A stretch of 25,505 nt of DNA, taken from positions 1 through 25,505 of the forward strand of contig CAMLGR010000057.1 of the NCBI GenBank assembly GCA_946479615.1, read 5' to 3'. The position numbers and the translations under genes are program-made. This document shows, one piece after another, positions 1 through 8,086 of this stretch. Under the pieces are notes generated by a model, which saw only the letters and a program-made list of their open reading frames with translations, ran no database searches and was not told the DNA's origin. Each line of letters begins with the position of its first letter. Positions within the stretch are counted from its first letter, which is position 1. This DNA comes from an uncultured Bacteroidota bacterium (GTDB lineage Bacteria; Bacteroidota; Bacteroidia; Chitinophagales; Chitinophagaceae).

Positions 1-9
1 AGTACCGCG

Positions 10-975
10 CTAATTATTTTTTTCCGGCCATTTCTCTATGACATGATGAGCTGGTGGTAAAGTGCGCAGGTAAGCATAGATCGCCTTGATATCGGCATCT
101 TTCATTTGTCCCAGCATTGTCCAGGGCATAAGCGTATTATGTTTACCCGGATCGAATGTATACGAATGCGGATCGCGGTAACTTTTGAATTTATCAATGA
201 ATGCAGTCTCTGTCCAGTTGCCAATACCCGTTGCGCTGTCAGGAGTAATATTGGAGGAGTTGACACGGAAACCGAATTTTTGTCCCATCATATCTCCGCC
301 TGTGTACAGGCTATCTGTAATAAAATGATCGTCTTCTGTTTTAGGTGTATGGCAACTTACACAGGCTCCAACGGCGGCCAGGTATTTACCTGATGCAATG
401 ATATCCGAAGGATCGGGTAGCTGATTGTTTTCAATCGCTGTAAACTTATATACCTGCCGGTCGATACTGGCAGGCACCTTTAATTCATGCTTTGGCAATG
501 GATTGTTGATCGGTTTCAGTGTACGCAGGTAAGCCACGATACTATAAATATCTTCCCGGCACATTTTATTGTATTCATAATAAGGCATGATAGGAGAAAG
601 GGTATCTCCATCCCGTGCAATGCCCTGCGAAATAGCACGGGCGATCTCGTCGTCTGTCCAGGTCCCGATACCGGTAGCTGAATCGGGTGTAATATTCGAA
701 GAGAACAATTTTCCGAATTTCGGATAAGCCACACCACCCATGCCCCTGGTGTCTTCTTTTACCGGGCCTGCATATTGGGTAAAGTCGCGTTGTGAATGAC
801 AATGCAGGCAACTGCCGACGGTTTCGGTAAGATAGCGGCCCCGTTCTATCCGCGCTGCTGTTTGCGGATTGGTTGCTGTTTTTGCAGCAGTTGATTTCCC
901 TTTACAGGAAGCAGCAAAATAAAGGGAGGCAGTAAAAAGACAAAGAGTGATTACGGATAGTCTGCGCAGTTTCAT
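10..975 (-). CDS. diheme c-type cytochrome, lipoprotein
   Basis: Predicted periplasm-facing electron carrier with two covalently bound haems. Two CxxCH motifs are visible, C56-x-x-C59-H60 and C205-x-x-C208-H209 of 321 residues. Each is followed about 75 residues later by a Met in a Met-Pro context (M130, M283) that could be the sixth haem ligand. The two halves repeat one another: the stretch SSNITPDSATGIG occurs in both. I chose the ATG at 975 because it opens directly onto a lipoprotein signal (MKLRR, hydrophobic core, Cys24 after FAAS); the frame remains open upstream to 1056 but that extension is not signal-like. The redox partner is not in the window. It resembles cytochrome subunits of membrane-bound dehydrogenases, but no dehydrogenase subunit is adjacent. 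The stop lies 10 bases from the window edge, so downstream partners cannot be seen. Confidence 0.9.
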   Translation of the reverse strand: MKLRRLSVITLCLFTASLYFAASCKGKSTAAKTATNPQTAARIERGRYLTETVGSCLHCHSQRDFTQYAGPVKEDTRGMGGVAYPKFGKLFSSNITPDSATGIGTWTDDEIARAISQGIARDGDTLSPIMPYYEYNKMCREDIYSIVAYLRTLKPINNPLPKHELKVPASIDRQVYKFTAIENNQLPDPSDIIASGKYLAAVGACVSCHTPKTEDDHFITDSLYTGGDMMGQKFGFRVNSSNITPDSATGIGNWTETAFIDKFKSYRDPHSYTFDPGKHNTLMPWTMLGQMKDADIKAIYAYLRTLPPAHHVIEKWPEKNN

Positions 976-1071
976 ATATAGAAGATATTGGCATTGGTGG
1001 ATATTTAACGCTGTAAAGATGTGGAAATTGTGAGCAGCCTGCAAACGGGCAGACACTCGTTAATATATCCT

Positions 1072-1377
1072 TTACAAATGCCGGCCGGGTAAATGTTGTT
1101 CAAGCCGGGTTAGCTGATCACGACCATATAACAGATGAGCTGCTTCCACCATTTTCTCCAGGGTGATAAAAAAGGATAGTAATTCTTTGTGTTGCCGGCG
1201 GTTTTGTTTGTAATGACGGCCATTAATCGCCAGTAACAGGCAATAGTCCATTCTTTTCCTGTATGCCAGCCAGCCGGACTGACCGCCCAGTGTATTAAAA
1301 AACAGGTATGGGTTCTCTGTTTCTTCGCGACTTAATTGCCGGGGTAAATAGGAGGCAGGATGATATTTCAATAGCAT
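1072..1377 (-). CDS. hypothetical protein, 101 residues
   Basis: Not recognised. The product is a soluble-looking, basic, probably helical protein with many Arg, Lys, Leu and Tyr residues, no signal peptide, no membrane segment and no cysteine-pair motif. It ends 96 bases before the start of the cytochrome gene on the same strand, so the two could be cotranscribed, but nothing in the sequence links their functions. The reading frame overlaps no better candidate on either strand and its composition is protein-like, which is why I list it. The start is the ATG at 1377, immediately followed by Leu-Leu-Lys; no strong ribosome binding site is visible. It could still be a spurious frame. Confidence 0.5.
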   Translation of the reverse strand: MLLKYHPASYLPRQLSREETENPYLFFNTLGGQSGWLAYRKRMDYCLLLAINGRHYKQNRRQHKELLSFFITLEKMVEAAHLLYGRDQLTRLEQHLPGRHL

Positions 1378-1740
1378 AAGATAAAGTTGAAATGAATAAA
1401 AAGATTAATTCAAAGCAGGTGGAAAATTAAAAGAAACCGGTGTCCCGGCCCGGTGAAAAGAAACATCCTGTCATGTTTTTTCCTGATTGAAAGGCGGTGA
1501 AAAAACATTCCGGTTACCCTGGCCTGGTTGTCAATCTTCTATTCAAAGACCCGGTTTGCAGCAATTGTTTTTTCCCCACTTGTGAATAAATCAGGGCCGC
1601 CGCCGCAGTTCCTGTTTTGCTATATTTGCCCGTTCATTTACCCGGGTTGATCATAGAAATGCTTGTTCTCAATTTTTGAAATCCAGATAACTGATTGACC
1701 TCTAATTTATAATATCAGATATTCTACATTTAATTCTTAC
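1378..1740. other. intergenic region upstream of parE
   Basis: No gene is seen in these 363 bases, which separate the divergent minus-strand hypothetical gene and parE. They hold a good -7 box at 1621-1628 oriented towards parE, giving a predicted 5' leader of roughly 105 bases. The remainder has several CCGG-containing stretches around 1440-1530 but no convincing long hairpin and no terminator-like T-run. Confidence 0.6.
1621..1628 (+). promoter_or_regulatory. Bacteroidota-type -7 box for the parE operon
   Basis: TATATTTG fits the Bacteroidota consensus TAnnTTTG exactly. No TTG is found at the expected -33 distance; the upstream bases there are GC-rich (GCCGCCGCC). The assignment therefore rests on the -7 element and its position about 112 bases before the parE start. 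Confidence 0.5.
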
Positions 1741-3642
1741 ATGAGTAAAAGTCCGGCCAAAGAAACCAACCTGTTTGATTATACCGAAGACAGTATCAAA
1801 TCCCTCGACTGGAAAGAGCATATCCGCCTTCGCCCCGGTATGTATATTGGTAAGCTCGGTGATGGCAGCAGTCCCGATGATGGTATTTATGTCCTGGTAA
1901 AAGAGGTCATGGATAACTGTATCGATGAATATACTATGGGTTACGGCAAAACGGTGGAACTGACCATCGAAGGAAGAACGGTCACCATCCGCGATTATGG
2001 CCGTGGCATCCCATTGGGGAAAGTAGTAGATGTTGTTAGCAAGATCAATACCGGTGCCAAGTATGATAGCAAGGCTTTCCAGAAATCAGTTGGATTGAAC
2101 GGGGTAGGTACAAAAGCAGTAAATGCACTCAGCCATAATTTTAAAGTAACCGCCATCCGGGAGGGTCGTGAAAAGACGGCCGAATTTGAAAGAGGCGTTC
2201 TGATCAAGGAACATAAAGAAGCAAAGACCGGTGAAGAAAATGGCACCCTGGTCACTTTTGTACCGGATGAAACGGTCTTTAAGAATTTTAAATTTCACCC
2301 CGAGTTTCTCGAGAATCAAATCTGGAACTATTGTTTCCTGAATGCAGGTCTTAAAATCATTTTCAACGGAAAGAGTTTTGTCAGTAAAAATGGATTATTG
2401 GATCTCCTGCAACGCAAGACCAATGAAGATGAGATCCGTTACCCGATCATTCATATCAAAGGAGATGATATAGAGGTAGCGATGACGCATAATAACGATT
2501 ACGGGGAAGATATTTACAGTTTTGTCAATGGTCAGCATACCACGCAGGGTGGTACTCACCAGCAGGCATTCCGCGAAGCCTATGTAAAAACGATCCGTGA
2601 TTTCTATAAGAAAGATTATGATGCAGCCGATATCCGTACAGGTATTGTTGCCGCGGTATCAGTGAGAGTAGTAGAACCTGTGTTTGAGAGCCAGACAAAG
2701 ACCAAGCTCGGTTCTGTGAATGTGGACATCGAAGGACCAAGCATGCGCCAGTTTGTAGGTGATTTCCTGACCAAAGAACTGGACAACTATCTTCATAAAA
2801 ATCCAACATTGGCAGATGCGTTGAAAAAACGCATCGAGCAAAGTGAAAGAGAAAGAAAGGAACTGGCTGGTATCAAGAAACTGGCGAATGAGCGGGCTAA
2901 AAAAGCAAATCTTCATAACCGCAAACTGCGTGATTGCCGTCTTCACCTGAATGATGATGCACCGGCTAAGAACAAGGAAGATTTTTTTGCCCGGCAGAAC
3001 CAGACGATGATCTTTATTACCGAGGGGGATAGTGCCAGCGGTTCGATTACCAAAGCCCGCAATGTAGAAACACAGGCGGTATTCAGTTTGAGAGGTAAGC
3101 CATTGAACTGTTATGGGCTGACCAAAAAAGTGGTGTACGAAAATGAAGAATTCAACTTGTTGCAGCATGCGCTGAACATTGAAGAAAGTCTCGAGGGCTT
3201 ACGATATAAAAATATCGTGATCGCTACCGATGCCGATGTGGATGGTATGCACATCCGGTTATTATTAATGACCTTCTTCCTGCAGTTTTTCCCCGACCTG
3301 GTAAAGAAAGATCATGTCTTTGTACTGGAAACGCCTTTGTTCCGTGTACGAAACAAACAGGAAACGATCTATTGTTATAATGAAGAAGAAAAACAGGCGG
3401 CTGTCAAGAAATTGGGCAGCAAACCGGAGATTACCCGTTTCAAAGGATTGGGAGAGATCTCCCCGGATGAGTTCGGACGGTTTATCAGCGATGAAATAAA
3501 ATTGCAGCCGGTATTGCTTGAGCAGGGAGATCATATCCAGCATCTTCTGGAATACTATATGGGTAAGAACACACCTGACAGGCAGGAATTCATTATTGAT
3601 AACCTGAAAGTGGAGCTGGATAAAGTGGATGAAATAATTTGA
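1741..3642 (+). CDS. parE: DNA topoisomerase IV subunit B (GyrB/ParE type II topoisomerase ATPase)
   Basis: ATPase subunit of a heterotetrameric type IIA topoisomerase that decatenates and relaxes DNA. The GHKL ATPase domain is complete: E55-xx-D58-N59 within [12 protein letters not shown]85 followed by GRGIP, and the ATP-lid motif [13 protein letters not shown]. The Toprim domain has E428 in TEGDSASGS and the metal-binding D497-A-D-V-D501, followed by a typical C-terminal RFKGLGE motif. At 633 residues it has ParE rather than long GyrB length and lacks the extra insert of enterobacterial GyrB. A parC gene lies 1.5 kb downstream on the same strand, which supports topoisomerase IV over gyrase. 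In this phylum the two B subunits are close and are often annotated jointly, so a gyrase role cannot be excluded from sequence alone. Confidence 0.95.
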   Translation: MSKSPAKETNLFDYTEDSIKSLDWKEHIRLRPGMYIGKLGDGSSPDDGIYVLVKEVMDNCIDEYTMGYGKTVELTIEGRTVTIRDYGRGIPLGKVVDVVSKINTGAKYDSKAFQKSVGLNGVGTKAVNALSHNFKVTAIREGREKTAEFERGVLIKEHKEAKTGEENGTLVTFVPDETVFKNFKFHPEFLENQIWNYCFLNAGLKIIFNGKSFVSKNGLLDLLQRKTNEDEIRYPIIHIKGDDIEVAMTHNNDYGEDIYSFVNGQHTTQGGTHQQAFREAYVKTIRDFYKKDYDAADIRTGIVAAVSVRVVEPVFESQTKTKLGSVNVDIEGPSMRQFVGDFLTKELDNYLHKNPTLADALKKRIEQSERERKELAGIKKLANERAKKANLHNRKLRDCRLHLNDDAPAKNKEDFFARQNQTMIFITEGDSASGSITKARNVETQAVFSLRGKPLNCYGLTKKVVYENEEFNLLQHALNIEESLEGLRYKNIVIATDADVDGMHIRLLLMTFFLQFFPDLVKKDHVFVLETPLFRVRNKQETIYCYNEEEKQAAVKKLGSKPEITRFKGLGEISPDEFGRFISDEIKLQPVLLEQGDHIQHLLEYYMGKNTPDRQEFIIDNLKVELDKVDEII

Positions 3643-3747
3643 TGGGCATACGTACTATATCGCATTTATTACAGTTATTTGCGCATTAGAAAAATAACCT
3701 GGTGTTAATCTGTATGAATTGCTACCGGGAGAAAACTTAATTGAAAT

Positions 3748-4608
3748 ATGATACATATTGTGCACAACCTGGCGGATGTGGATGTATTGAAAAGCGCCAT
3801 TGAGATGGATGAAACCATGGCCGGAGAAGTGATACAGATCAGGGATGATTTTGCAGTAGGCCCATTAACCGGTCTCGATACAGAAGAAGGATGGAATGCA
3901 CGGGTAGAATGGTGGAAGTCCCTGTTACAGGGATCACCCTACGGAGAAGACCTGGCCGGAAGTTTTGATGACCGCCAGACCGTAAAAGAGATCAAGGAAA
4001 AACTGGATGCCGATCCGTCTGAACAGGTGTGGATCTGGATGGGACAGAACCAGCATGATGTATGCAGTTATTACTGGCTGATGCCGCAATTCAAAGAATA
4101 CCAGGGACGGATCATGGTACTGTATATGAACAATCTTCCTTTCATCAATGAAAAAGGACAATTGTTTTATCCTTCCTGGCTGCAGGAGATACAACCTAAA
4201 GAATTCCTGAAAGCGAAAAAGCTCTGCCGCCCCGTCACACTCAGCGAATATGAAGTAGACCCGGACGAATGGAAAAAGATCTGTGATGAAAATGCGGTGG
4301 TTAGGCAACTGGAAGGTGGTAAAAAGATCATTGGTAAGGATGAAAGCTTCTATGATACGGAAATCGTAAAGAATATAACCGGTGAATGGCAGAAAGCGAC
4401 CCGTGTTCTTTCTAATACCTTAAACCGGATGAAAATAAAAACCGGTGATGTATTCCTGATGTGGCGGATGAAACAACTGATCGCCAATGGGAAAATTGAG
4501 GCCATGGGCGAGCCATCGAAGAACTGGAAAGATTTTGATGTAAGGCTGGCAGGGAAACAAGCGGCAGGGGTGACGGAAGAAGAGACAAATAATAATAAGC
4601 AGGATTGA
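3748..4608 (+). CDS. DUF1835 domain-containing protein
   Basis: Cytoplasmic protein of 286 residues without signal peptide or membrane segment. The N-terminal part (about 1-125) begins MIHIVHNLADVDVLK and continues with a GEVIQIRDDFAVGPL stretch, as in the DUF1835 family. The C-terminal part (about 150-270, with a WRMKQLIANGKIEAMG segment) resembles the DUF3658 region that usually accompanies it. Biochemical function is unknown. It lies 105 bases after parE on the same strand and ahead of parC, with no terminator between parE and it, so it is probably cotranscribed with topoisomerase IV. The tail after about residue 272 is low-complexity (Glu, Asn, Lys). Confidence 0.85.
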   Translation: MIHIVHNLADVDVLKSAIEMDETMAGEVIQIRDDFAVGPLTGLDTEEGWNARVEWWKSLLQGSPYGEDLAGSFDDRQTVKEIKEKLDADPSEQVWIWMGQNQHDVCSYYWLMPQFKEYQGRIMVLYMNNLPFINEKGQLFYPSWLQEIQPKEFLKAKKLCRPVTLSEYEVDPDEWKKICDENAVVRQLEGGKKIIGKDESFYDTEIVKNITGEWQKATRVLSNTLNRMKIKTGDVFLMWRMKQLIANGKIEAMGEPSKNWKDFDVRLAGKQAAGVTEEETNNNKQD

Positions 4609-4621
4609 TTTATCAGCAGGC

Positions 4622-4647
4622 TTTTAATAATAATATTATTATTAAAA
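4622..4647. repeat. perfect 26-bp AT-only palindrome
   Basis: The sequence is self-complementary around 4634/4635 with every one of 13 pairs matching; the core is AATAATAATATTATTATT. It starts 14 bases after the DUF1835 stop codon and ends 9 bases before the left inverted repeat of the four-helix-bundle cassette. It has no loop, so as RNA it would form only a weak hairpin; as DNA it could extrude or act as a protein or recombination site. It might simply be a trinucleotide-like slippage product. Confidence 0.85.
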
Positions 4648-4656
4648 ACGGTAGTA

Positions 4657-4679
4657 AATAATCAATAATCAATTTTCAA
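4657..4679. repeat. left inverted repeat of the four-helix-bundle cassette
   Basis: These 23 bases (beginning AATAATCAATAATCAA) are the reverse complement of 5073-5095 with 21 of 23 positions matching. The repeat ends 7 bases before the ATG of the four-helix-bundle gene. Confidence 0.8.
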
Positions 4680-4686
4680 GACGGGA

Positions 4687-5076
4687 ATGGGAGCGAAGGT
4701 TTATGATCTGGAAGATCGGTTAGTAGAATTTACAGCCAGGGTGATAGATGTTGTTGAAAGTTTACTGAAGACAAGAGCGGGTAATTATATTGCCGGACAA
4801 TTGATCCGGTGCAGAATGGCTCCTTCTTTATTATATGGTGAAGCACAGGGTGCTGAATCCAGGGAGGATTTTATACATAAGATGAAGATTGTTTTAAAAG
4901 AATTGAAAGAAACCAGGGTTTGCCTGAAACTCATAGGGAAAAAGCAACTGATAAAACCGGTTACCAGACTTGCCGCTATTTTTAAAGAATGCGAAGAATT
5001 GATAGCAATTATCGCAAAAGGCATAGACACAGCAAAAAAGAACATTTCGAAAAAGCAAAGATCACTTGAACATTGA
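4687..5076 (+). CDS. four-helix-bundle protein (23S rRNA intervening-sequence protein family)
   Basis: Small cytoplasmic all-helical protein of 129 residues. It starts with the family-type segment YDLEDRLVEFTARVIDVVESL, then an RxGNYIAGQLIRC helix, a central LKELKETRVCLKLI helix and a C-terminal helix rich in Lys, Glu and Ile. This is the pattern of the TIGR02436/S23-like family first known from proteins encoded in 23S rRNA intervening sequences and structurally related to the bAvd accessory protein of diversity-generating retroelements. Here it is free-standing, with no rRNA and no reverse transcriptase nearby. Function is unknown. The gene is bounded by a 23-bp imperfect inverted repeat pair whose right arm overlaps its stop codon, suggesting the gene and its ends move as a unit into operons (inference). 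It interrupts the DUF1835-parC interval on the same strand. Confidence 0.85.
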   Translation: MGAKVYDLEDRLVEFTARVIDVVESLLKTRAGNYIAGQLIRCRMAPSLLYGEAQGAESREDFIHKMKIVLKELKETRVCLKLIGKKQLIKPVTRLAAIFKECEELIAIIAKGIDTAKKNISKKQRSLEH

Positions 5077-5095
5077 ATATTGATTGTTGATTATT
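5073..5095. repeat. right inverted repeat of the four-helix-bundle cassette
   Basis: These 23 bases (beginning TTGAATATTGATTGTTGATT) match the reverse complement of 4657-4679 at 21 of 23 positions. The arm includes the TGA stop of the four-helix-bundle gene. The first ten bases, TTGAATATTG, recur as a direct copy at 5094-5103, 30 bases before the parC start. Confidence 0.8.
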
Positions 5096-5132
5096 GAATA
5101 TTGCGGAATAAAGTCCGGAAAAATCTAACAGA

Positions 5133-7646
5133 ATGGCCAAAGACAAAAATTTAAGCCAGGTACAGAATAACAACAGCGGTCTCCACGGCCAGTACAAAAC
5201 CTGGTTCCTCGATTATGCATCGTATGTTATCCTCGAAAGAGCGGTGCCGGCTGTAGAAGACGGGTTAAAACCGGTACAGCGCCGGATCCTTCATGCTATG
5301 AAAGAAATGGATGATGGACGTTATAATAAAGTAGCCAATATCATCGGGCAGGCCATGCAGTATCACCCGCATGGTGATGCCAGTATCGGCGATGCACTCG
5401 TGAATATGGGTCAAAAAGACCTGCTGATCGATACACAGGGTAACTGGGGTGATGTAAGAACCGGTGATGATGCGGCGGCAGCCCGTTATATCGAAGCCAG
5501 GCTCAGCAAGTTTGCACTGGAAGTAGCTTTCAATGCAAAGACCACCGAATGGCAGTTGAGTTATGATGGCCGGAAAAATGAACCTGTTACCTTACCCATG
5601 AAATTCCCGTTGCTGCTGGCACAGGGAGCTGATGGAATTGCAGTCGGATTGTCCACTAAAATTCTCCCGCATAATTTCTGTGAACTGATCGAAGCGGCGA
5701 TAAAACATTTGCGTGGTAAACGGTTTGAGTTATTACCCGATTTCCTGACCGGTGGCATGATCGATGCAGCCGATTACAACCAGGGCAAACGCGGCGGTAA
5801 AGTAAAAGTAAGAGCACATATTGAAGAAGTCGATAAGAAAACCCTGGCGATCCGCAGTGTGCCGTATGGCGTTACGACCACGCAGTTAATGGAATCGATC
5901 GTGAAGGCAAACGACCAGGGAAAGATCAAGATCAAAAAAGTAACGGATAATACGGCTGCAGAAGTGGAGATCCAGATCGACCTGGCGCCGGGTATCTCTC
6001 CCGATATTACGATCGATGCCTTGTATAAATTCACCGATTGCGAGATTTCCATTTCTCCCAATGCCTGTGTGATCGTGGATCAAAAACCCCAGTTCCTGGC
6101 TGTCACGGACCTGTTGAGATTATCGGTTGATAAGACAAAGGAATTACTGGAAAAAGAATTGCAGATCAGGTTGGCCGAATTGCAGGAAAAATGGCACTAT
6201 ACTTCTTTGGAGAAAATATTCTTCGAAGAAAAAATATACAAGGAGTTAGAAAAGAAACACGAGACCTGGGATAAAGTGCTGGAAGCGATCGACAAGGCTT
6301 TTGTTCCTTTCAAGAAGCAATTGAAACGGGCGATTACACAGGAAGATATCGTCAAGCTGACGGAAAAGCCTGTGCGCCGTATCTATAAGCTGGATATCGA
6401 CGAACTCAATGCACAGATCAAGGGACTGGAAGCGGAGATCAAACAGGTGAAACATGATCTGAACAACCTCGTGGATTATGCGGTTGCTTATTACGAGAAC
6501 CTGTTAAAGAAATATGGCAAGGGTCGGGAACGCAAAACAGAGATCAGGCAATTTGAAGTGATCGAAGCAAAGAATGTTGCGATCGCCAATGCCAAGATAT
6601 ATGTGAACCGTGAAGAAGGATTTATCGGCACCAGCCTGAAAAAAGATGAATTCCTTTTCGAGTGTTCCGACCTGGATGATATCATTGTTTTTGCCAAACG
6701 TGGTGTGATGAAGGTGGTAAAGGTTTCGGAAAAAACATTTATCGGTAAAGATATCCTGCATGTGGCGGTATTCCAGAAAAATGATGAACGCACGACCTAT
6801 AACATGATCTATACCGATGGGGAAAGCAAGATGAGCTATGCGAAGCGTTTCAATGTAACGGGTGTAACGAGAGATAAGGAATATGAACTGGCAAAAGGTG
6901 ATGAGAAAAGTAAAGTGCATTGGTTAACGGCCAATGCCAATGGAGAAGCGGAAGTGGTCAGGATCATTTTAACTCCCGGTTCTTCTGCGCGCATCAAGGA
7001 ATTCGATTTTTATTTTGAAGAACTGGCGATCAAAGGAAGAAGCAGCCTGGGTAACCAGGTTACCAAGCACCAGATCAGAACGGTCAAATTCAAAGAAGCA
7101 GGTAAAGCAACGCTGAGTGGCCGTAAACTTTGGTTCGATGATAAATTCGGGCGGCTTAGTGCAGAAGAAAAAGGCATTCCATTAGGGAGTTTTGAACCGG
7201 ATGATAAGATACTGGTGATCTATACTGATGGTAACTATGAGATCACCGACCAGGAAATGACGCAAAAGATCGATGCGGAGAAAGTATTGTCGATTGCGAA
7301 ATTCAATCCTGAAAAGATCATTACGGCGATCTATGTCGATAATGAAAAGAAACAGTATATCGTCAAACGGTTTAAAATAGAAACGACTACACTCAAGACG
7401 AAATTCTCCTTTATCAAAGAAGGACCGGGCAATTATGTAGAAGCGGTAACGACTGATGAAGAGCCGATATTAGCTGTGCAGCAGGGCAGGGGAGAACAGA
7501 TCCGGAAAGCCAAATTCAAGATCACCAAAGTCGCTGAAGTAATGGGATGGAGAACGGTAGGCACCAAACTGATCGATTACAGCAAAAGTGTGCAGATGGA
7601 ATGGGTGAAGGCGAAGGGGAGTGATAATCAGCCGGAGTTGTTCTGA
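5133..7646 (+). CDS. parC: DNA topoisomerase IV subunit A (GyrA/ParC family)
   Basis: DNA-breaking and rejoining subunit that partners ParE. The N-terminal core contains GLKPVQRRILHAM, the quinolone-pocket region HPHGDASIGDALVNMGQ, and the active-site tyrosine Y119 in AARYIEARLS. A predicted coiled coil follows around 405-450 (ELNAQIKGLEAEIKQVKHDLNNL), matching the C-gate arm. The last 300 or so residues form the DNA-wrapping beta-pinwheel region. I see no clear GyrA box (QRRGGKG), in agreement with ParC rather than GyrA. At 837 residues it is somewhat longer than the enterobacterial ParC. The start ATG at 5133 follows the right repeat of the small cassette; the gene ends 40 bases before a strong terminator, making it the last gene of the parE operon. 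Confidence 0.95.
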   Translation: MAKDKNLSQVQNNNSGLHGQYKTWFLDYASYVILERAVPAVEDGLKPVQRRILHAMKEMDDGRYNKVANIIGQAMQYHPHGDASIGDALVNMGQKDLLIDTQGNWGDVRTGDDAAAARYIEARLSKFALEVAFNAKTTEWQLSYDGRKNEPVTLPMKFPLLLAQGADGIAVGLSTKILPHNFCELIEAAIKHLRGKRFELLPDFLTGGMIDAADYNQGKRGGKVKVRAHIEEVDKKTLAIRSVPYGVTTTQLMESIVKANDQGKIKIKKVTDNTAAEVEIQIDLAPGISPDITIDALYKFTDCEISISPNACVIVDQKPQFLAVTDLLRLSVDKTKELLEKELQIRLAELQEKWHYTSLEKIFFEEKIYKELEKKHETWDKVLEAIDKAFVPFKKQLKRAITQEDIVKLTEKPVRRIYKLDIDELNAQIKGLEAEIKQVKHDLNNLVDYAVAYYENLLKKYGKGRERKTEIRQFEVIEAKNVAIANAKIYVNREEGFIGTSLKKDEFLFECSDLDDIIVFAKRGVMKVVKVSEKTFIGKDILHVAVFQKNDERTTYNMIYTDGESKMSYAKRFNVTGVTRDKEYELAKGDEKSKVHWLTANANGEAEVVRIILTPGSSARIKEFDFYFEELAIKGRSSLGNQVTKHQIRTVKFKEAGKATLSGRKLWFDDKFGRLSAEEKGIPLGSFEPDDKILVIYTDGNYEITDQEMTQKIDAEKVLSIAKFNPEKIITAIYVDNEKKQYIVKRFKIETTTLKTKFSFIKEGPGNYVEAVTTDEEPILAVQQGRGEQIRKAKFKITKVAEVMGWRTVGTKLIDYSKSVQMEWVKAKGSDNQPELF

Positions 7647-7685
7647 TGATTTCAATGATGAATTATTTAATAAGATACTGCTGCC

Positions 7686-7720
7686 AGGAGGCCCTTTATG
7701 GGCCTCTTTCTTTTTTTATA
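7686..7720 (+). terminator. intrinsic terminator of the parE-parC operon
   Basis: GAGGCCC (7688-7694) pairs perfectly with GGGCCTC (7700-7706) around a 5-base TTTAT loop, extendable by an A-T and a G-T pair. It is followed by a T-rich run, TTTCTTTTTTT. This is the clearest terminator in the window and sits 40 bases after the parC stop. Confidence 0.9.
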
Positions 7721-8086
7721 CATCCTGCCATCTCAATTGTAAACAAACCAGGAAGACCGGATTCGTGCTACACCCGCTTTAAATAATTATTTGAATTTGT
7801 TGATACTCCTAACGAATTAAGTGCAAGCTATTACTCAATTGACTTAGCTATTATCGTAAAATTCTCCAATGGCCGGCGTTTAAAAACGCACGGTCTACCC
7901 GTTTTTAAACGCTTTTCACTTTTAGGGCGACAAAATCTGTTTAAGTGAACAACTGTTTGCCATCAAAGAGAATATCTTCAAAGTATAATCGTTTAAATAA
8001 GTCCGACACATGTTAAAACTGGAACCTGAAAGGTTAGGGTTTAAGATTATAATTCAGCATTTATATTAATCATTAAACCTTTTGGT
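7721..8086. other. intergenic region before the lipoprotein pair
   Basis: No gene is seen here. The stretch is AT-richer than the topoisomerase block. It holds a 13-bp perfect inverted repeat at 7876-7912 and a small 5-bp hairpin (AACCT-GAA-AGGTT) near 8023. I could not find an exact TAnnTTTG box facing the gene at 8087. Confidence 0.6.
7876..7912. repeat. 13-bp perfect inverted repeat, possible RNA hairpin
   Basis: GCGTTTAAAAACG at 7876-7888 and CGTTTTTAAACGC at 7900-7912 are exact reverse complements separated by 11 bases. A short TTTT follows, too weak for a standard terminator. It lies 174 bases upstream of the lipoprotein start and could be a leader structure, a binding site or a decayed terminator. 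Confidence 0.75.

Noticed and set aside
976..1056. Longer N-terminus for the cytochrome
   Set aside because: The extra 27 residues are not signal-like and would bury the lipoprotein signal that starts at 975.
2659..3168. 169-residue reading frame antisense to parE
   Set aside because: It lies wholly within parE and reads as a complement of strongly conserved topoisomerase codons; no independent coding evidence.
4687..5076. Diversity-generating retroelement accessory gene (bAvd-like)
   Set aside because: The protein family is related to bAvd, but there is no reverse transcriptase, template repeat or variable-repeat target gene in the window.
4687..5076. 23S rRNA intervening sequence
   Set aside because: The family is known from rRNA intervening sequences, but the surroundings are the topoisomerase operon and no rRNA sequence is present.
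6504..6920. 138-residue reading frame antisense to parC
   Set aside because: Shadow of parC on the opposite strand, with no start context or family resemblance.
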